Source: Aphodosoma sp045600865 (GTDB taxonomy: Bacteria; Bacteroidota; Bacteroidia; Bacteroidales; Paludibacteraceae). Taken from it: DNA of 6,283 nucleotides. How positions within the stretch are numbered: position 1 is the stretch's first letter; every line of letters begins with the position of its first letter. This document shows positions 5,066 through 6,283 of this stretch, one piece after another. A program made the translations under genes and the position numbers. The notes under the pieces were generated by a model. That model saw only the letters and a program-made list of their open reading frames with translations. It was not told the DNA's origin and made no database searches. Location: the NCBI GenBank assembly GCA_045600865.1, contig JAZRYS010000033.1, positions 1 to 6,283 on the forward strand, in the 5' to 3' direction.

Positions 5066-5183
5066 GGGTCCGGGTCGGAGTCGAACCGACGACACAAGTG
5101 TCTCGTAGTATGAGCTAGTTGGCCTCTTATAAAAGGCAATTCCAACTCAAAATACTTTGCTCTACCAGTTGAGCTACCGGACC
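5066..5183 (-). ncRNA. tRNA-like RNA C, module in place of the anticodon arm
   Basis: Minus-strand acceptor GGTCCGG pairs perfectly with CCGGACC. D-arm GCTC-AACTGGTA-GAGC and T-arm GTCGG-TTCGACT-CCGAC are intact. The anticodon stem is AAGT/ACTT, beyond which comes the permuted module (5105-5148): GAGTTG, GAATTGCC, cap TTTTATAAGA, GGCCAAC, TAGCTC, ATACTAC. Stem II (GAGTTG/TAGCTC) differs from every other copy yet still pairs over 6 bp, which argues for selection on structure. CTACGAG after the module resembles an Arg-ACG anticodon loop, but no matching stem displays it. Discriminator C, no CCA. Confidence 0.8.
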
Positions 5184-5190
5184 ATAGTGA

Positions 5191-5258
5191 GACGGTAATT
5201 GTAAATCTATTACTGATCTTTGCATAAACCTTAGAGAAGTAAGATTCACTTGACCGTC
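5191..5258 (-). ncRNA. Module RNA 1
   Basis: On the minus strand: stem I GACGGT / ACCGTC (5258-5253 with 5196-5191), strand GGTCAAG facing CAATTACC, stem II TGAATC / GATTTA (5248-5243 with 5207-5202, one G-U), then TTACTTC. TTACT can also pair with AGTAA at the other end of the payload. The tip holds TCTAAGGTTTATGCAAAGATC, whose parent I cannot name; short matches to 23S helix 69-71 (CTAAGGT) or the 16S 690 hairpin (ATGC, AGAT) are not decisive. It lies between tRNA-like RNAs B and C with spacers of 5-7 nt. Confidence 0.8.
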
Positions 5259-5263
5259 ATTTG

Positions 5264-5352
5264 AGCGGCGGACAGGATTCGAACCTGCAATTTCCTTGGA
5301 TGTAAGCAAACTTTGAGCCTAGAGGCAATTACGTTGCTATTTATACCGCCGC
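5264..5352 (-). ncRNA. tRNA-like RNA B, no D-arm, module as the whole lower half
   Basis: Minus-strand acceptor GCGGCGG pairs perfectly with CCGCCGC, and the T-arm GCAGG-TTCGAAT-CCTGT is good. No D-arm follows the acceptor. After TATAAAT comes the permuted module (5299-5338): AGCAA, GTAATTGCC, cap TCTA, GGCTCAAAG, TTGCT, TACATC. Stem I is GCC/GGC and stem II AGCAA/TTGCT. It is therefore an acceptor/T-arm minihelix joined to the module. It cannot be a working tRNA. Discriminator T, no CCA. Confidence 0.75.
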
Positions 5353-5362
5353 ATTTTGAAAA

Positions 5363-5450
5363 AGTCTCATGGCGGAAGGATTCGAACCTACTCATCTCGC
5401 TTATTTCTAAACGGCCTCCGTTCCTGACATCATGGCTCTACCATGAGACT
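5363..5450 (-). ncRNA. tRNA-like RNA A, first unit of the array
   Basis: On the minus strand AGTCTCATGG (5450-5441) pairs perfectly with CCATGAGACT (5372-5363), a 10-bp outer helix followed by TTTT, which could also act as a leaky terminator. A T-arm GTAGG-TTCGAAT-CCTTC (one mismatch) lies next to the 3' strand. There is no D-arm. The middle contains CGTTTA-GAAA-TAAGCG, a 6-bp hairpin with a GNRA-type loop, and alternatively AACGG-AGG-CCGTT. I find no clear GGTCAAG/CAATTACC pair here, so it shares the T-arm theme but not the module. It starts about 10 nt after the expected transcription start. Confidence 0.6.
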
Positions 5451-5467
5451 TATTTTTGTTTCTGGGT

Positions 5468-5476
5468 GCAAAATTA
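5468..5476 (-). promoter_or_regulatory. Bacteroidetes-type -7 promoter element for the structured-RNA array
   Basis: On the minus strand TAATTTTGC, followed by ACCC, matches TAnnTTTG(C). It lies in the 95-nt gap after rtcB and about 18 nt before the first RNA, giving an expected start near 5460. TTTG occurs 14 nt upstream, closer than the usual 19-21 nt for a -33 box. The array, and perhaps the TerD-like gene, can thus be transcribed apart from rtcB. Confidence 0.6.
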
Positions 5477-5545
5477 TCTGCACCTTGTTTCAAATCGTGG
5501 GACAACTTCTAAGAATTTTCATTTTTCAGTGAAGATTCTTTGTTT

Positions 5546-6283
5546 TTATCCCTTAATTACCGCTATTGGCAACAATCGAGTCTTGATTTTCACAAGATCA
5601 AGTTCGTTTGCAATAACCTCTTCTATATCTTTGTAAGCACCTGACGCTTCCTGCATATCATCCTGGCATCTGATAGCATGTACAATTCCTTTGGATTCAA
5701 GCTGTGCAACCTCTTCTGCCATGTTTAGTGTCTTGATAGCAGCTTTTCTTGATAGCACACGTCCTGCTCCATGTGAACATGAACAGAATGAATCAGGATT
5801 ACCAAGTCCTTCAACAATATATGAAGCCGTACCCTGTGAACCTGGAATAATGCCTATAACACCCTCACGTGCAAGGGTTGCTCCCTTTCGGTGAACAATT
5901 ACATCTTTGCCGAAGTGATGTTCAAATGCTGCATAGTTGTGAGCAATGTTGATCATCGGCTCATACTCGATTCCTTTCAGAGAATCTGCTATAACCTCCT
6001 GTATTCGTTGCATCATCAGCTGACGGTTACAAAGGGCGAAGTCTATGCAGTATTTCATTTCATTCCAGTACATGCCGAACTCTCTAGTGCCATGAGCAAG
6101 GAATGGAAGACGTATATCTGGAGAGACAACAGAATGCCATTTCTCATTGAGAGAAGCAGCCAGATGATTGTAGTAGTCACCTACTTGCTTGCCAAGGTTT
6201 CTTGAACCTGAGTGGATCATAATCCAAAGTGTTCCATCCTCATCTTTCTGAAGTTCGATGAAGTGATTTCCACCACCGAGTGT
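5546..6283 (-). CDS. rtcB: RNA-splicing ligase RtcB (3'-phosphate/5'-OH RNA ligase), partial at the window edge
   Basis: The reading frame runs in from the window end without a start, so 245 C-terminal residues are visible; full RtcB proteins are about 400-480. RtcB joins RNA 2',3'-cyclic phosphate or 3'-phosphate ends to 5'-OH ends using GTP and Mn2+, in the cytoplasm. The first visible residues contain GGGNHF, a manganese-binding histidine motif, followed by MIHSGSRNLG, another conserved histidine motif. Further on come INIAHNYAAFEHH, HRKGATLA, IIPGSQGTASY and CSCSHGAGRVLSR, in which the histidine of HGAGR is the residue that takes GMP. All catalytic motifs in this half look intact, so the enzyme should be active if the N-terminal half is. 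It ends at TAA, 70 nt before the array promoter, on the same strand as the RNA array it may act on. An RtcB beside module-bearing tRNA-like and rRNA-like RNAs points to RNA repair or RNA processing. Confidence 0.95.
   Translation of the reverse strand, partial: TLGGGNHFIELQKDEDGTLWIMIHSGSRNLGKQVGDYYNHLAASLNEKWHSVVSPDIRLPFLAHGTREFGMYWNEMKYCIDFALCNRQLMMQRIQEVIADSLKGIEYEPMINIAHNYAAFEHHFGKDVIVHRKGATLAREGVIGIIPGSQGTASYIVEGLGNPDSFCSCSHGAGRVLSRKAAIKTLNMAEEVAQLESKGIVHAIRCQDDMQEASGAYKDIEEVIANELDLVKIKTRLLPIAVIKG

Noticed and set aside
4728..5183. Group I or group II introns, or archaeal bulge-helix-bulge introns, in tRNA-likes C-E
   Set aside because: The inserts are only 40-60 nt, lack group I/II core sequences and an open frame, and the internal loops do not fit the 3-4-3 bulge-helix-bulge plan; the same module also occurs outside tRNAs.
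4721..5309. Minus-strand open frames of 60-91 codons across the RNA array
   Set aside because: They run through perfect acceptor stems and T-arms and have no coherent protein character; the RNA structures explain the sequence.
4482..5352. CRISPR array or simple direct repeats based on the recurring CAATTACC
   Set aside because: The repeated strings are 7-9 nt, unevenly spaced and always paired with a distant GGTCAAG-like strand; this is RNA structure.
4482..5352. Known self-cleaving ribozymes (hammerhead, twister, HDV, pistol) as the module
   Set aside because: Ribozyme cleavage would give RtcB-type ends, so I looked, but no core motif such as CUGAUGA with GAAA is present.
5546..5560. TAATTACC near the end of rtcB as a ninth module copy
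   Set aside because: It is on the plus strand, opposite to the array, and belongs to coding sequence.
5313..5636. Plus-strand open frame of 107 codons
   Set aside because: It overlaps tRNA-like RNAs A and B, a promoter and the end of rtcB on the other strand, and the protein looks random.

Overview
The window looks like an accessory locus of a Bacteroidales-type bacterium, or of a large mobile element or phage living in one. Three sites match the Bacteroidetes -7 promoter element TAnnTTTG(C). No gene relies on a Shine-Dalgarno site. The HTH/WYL-type regulator resembles Bacteroidetes proteins, and an rRNA-like segment is closest to the Bacteroidetes 23S type as I remember it. Chromosome or element cannot be decided from 6.3 kb.

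Layout. Plus strand 39-1019: one promoter, eleven ordinary tRNA genes packed 3-18 nt apart (Ser-GCT, Arg-ACG, Ser-TGA, Gln-CTG, Phe-GAA, Tyr-GTA, Gln-TTG, His-GTG, Glu-TTC, Thr-TGT, Arg-ACG), then a terminator. Everything else reads on the minus strand, described here in its transcription order from right to left. It begins with the C-terminal 245 residues of an RtcB-type RNA ligase (6283-5546). A promoter at 5468-5476 follows, then a dense array of nine small structured RNAs (5450-4482). Next come a 754-residue protein with a RING-like zinc site and a TerD-like C-terminal region (4467-2203), a tRNA-like RNA (2195-2104), a 71-residue orphan protein (2088-1873), a probable rod-shaped ncRNA with its own promoter and terminator (about 1727-1456), and a short regulator that lacks a WYL domain (1431-1018).

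The RNA array is the striking part. Eight RNAs share one structural module: stem I, an internal loop made by a GGTCAAG-like strand facing a CAATTACC-like strand, stem II, then a TACTTC-like strand. In four RNAs stem I closes the base and a 'payload' sits at the tip. In four others the module is circularly permuted: stem I is capped by a short loop and stem II opens into a tRNA body, replacing the anticodon arm. One tip payload is an unmistakable copy of the 23S rRNA GTPase-associated centre (helices 42-44). The array therefore presents tRNA-like and rRNA-like bodies on a common handle.

Inference: RtcB rejoins RNA ends left by ribonucleases (2',3'-cyclic phosphate or 3'-phosphate with 5'-OH). 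tRNA anticodon arms and rRNA functional loops are typical toxin targets. The locus may be an RNA-damage sensing or repair system, with the module RNAs as decoys, sensors or ligase substrates, the RING/TerD protein as partner, and the intact tRNA array as replacement stock. No function has been shown from sequence alone.
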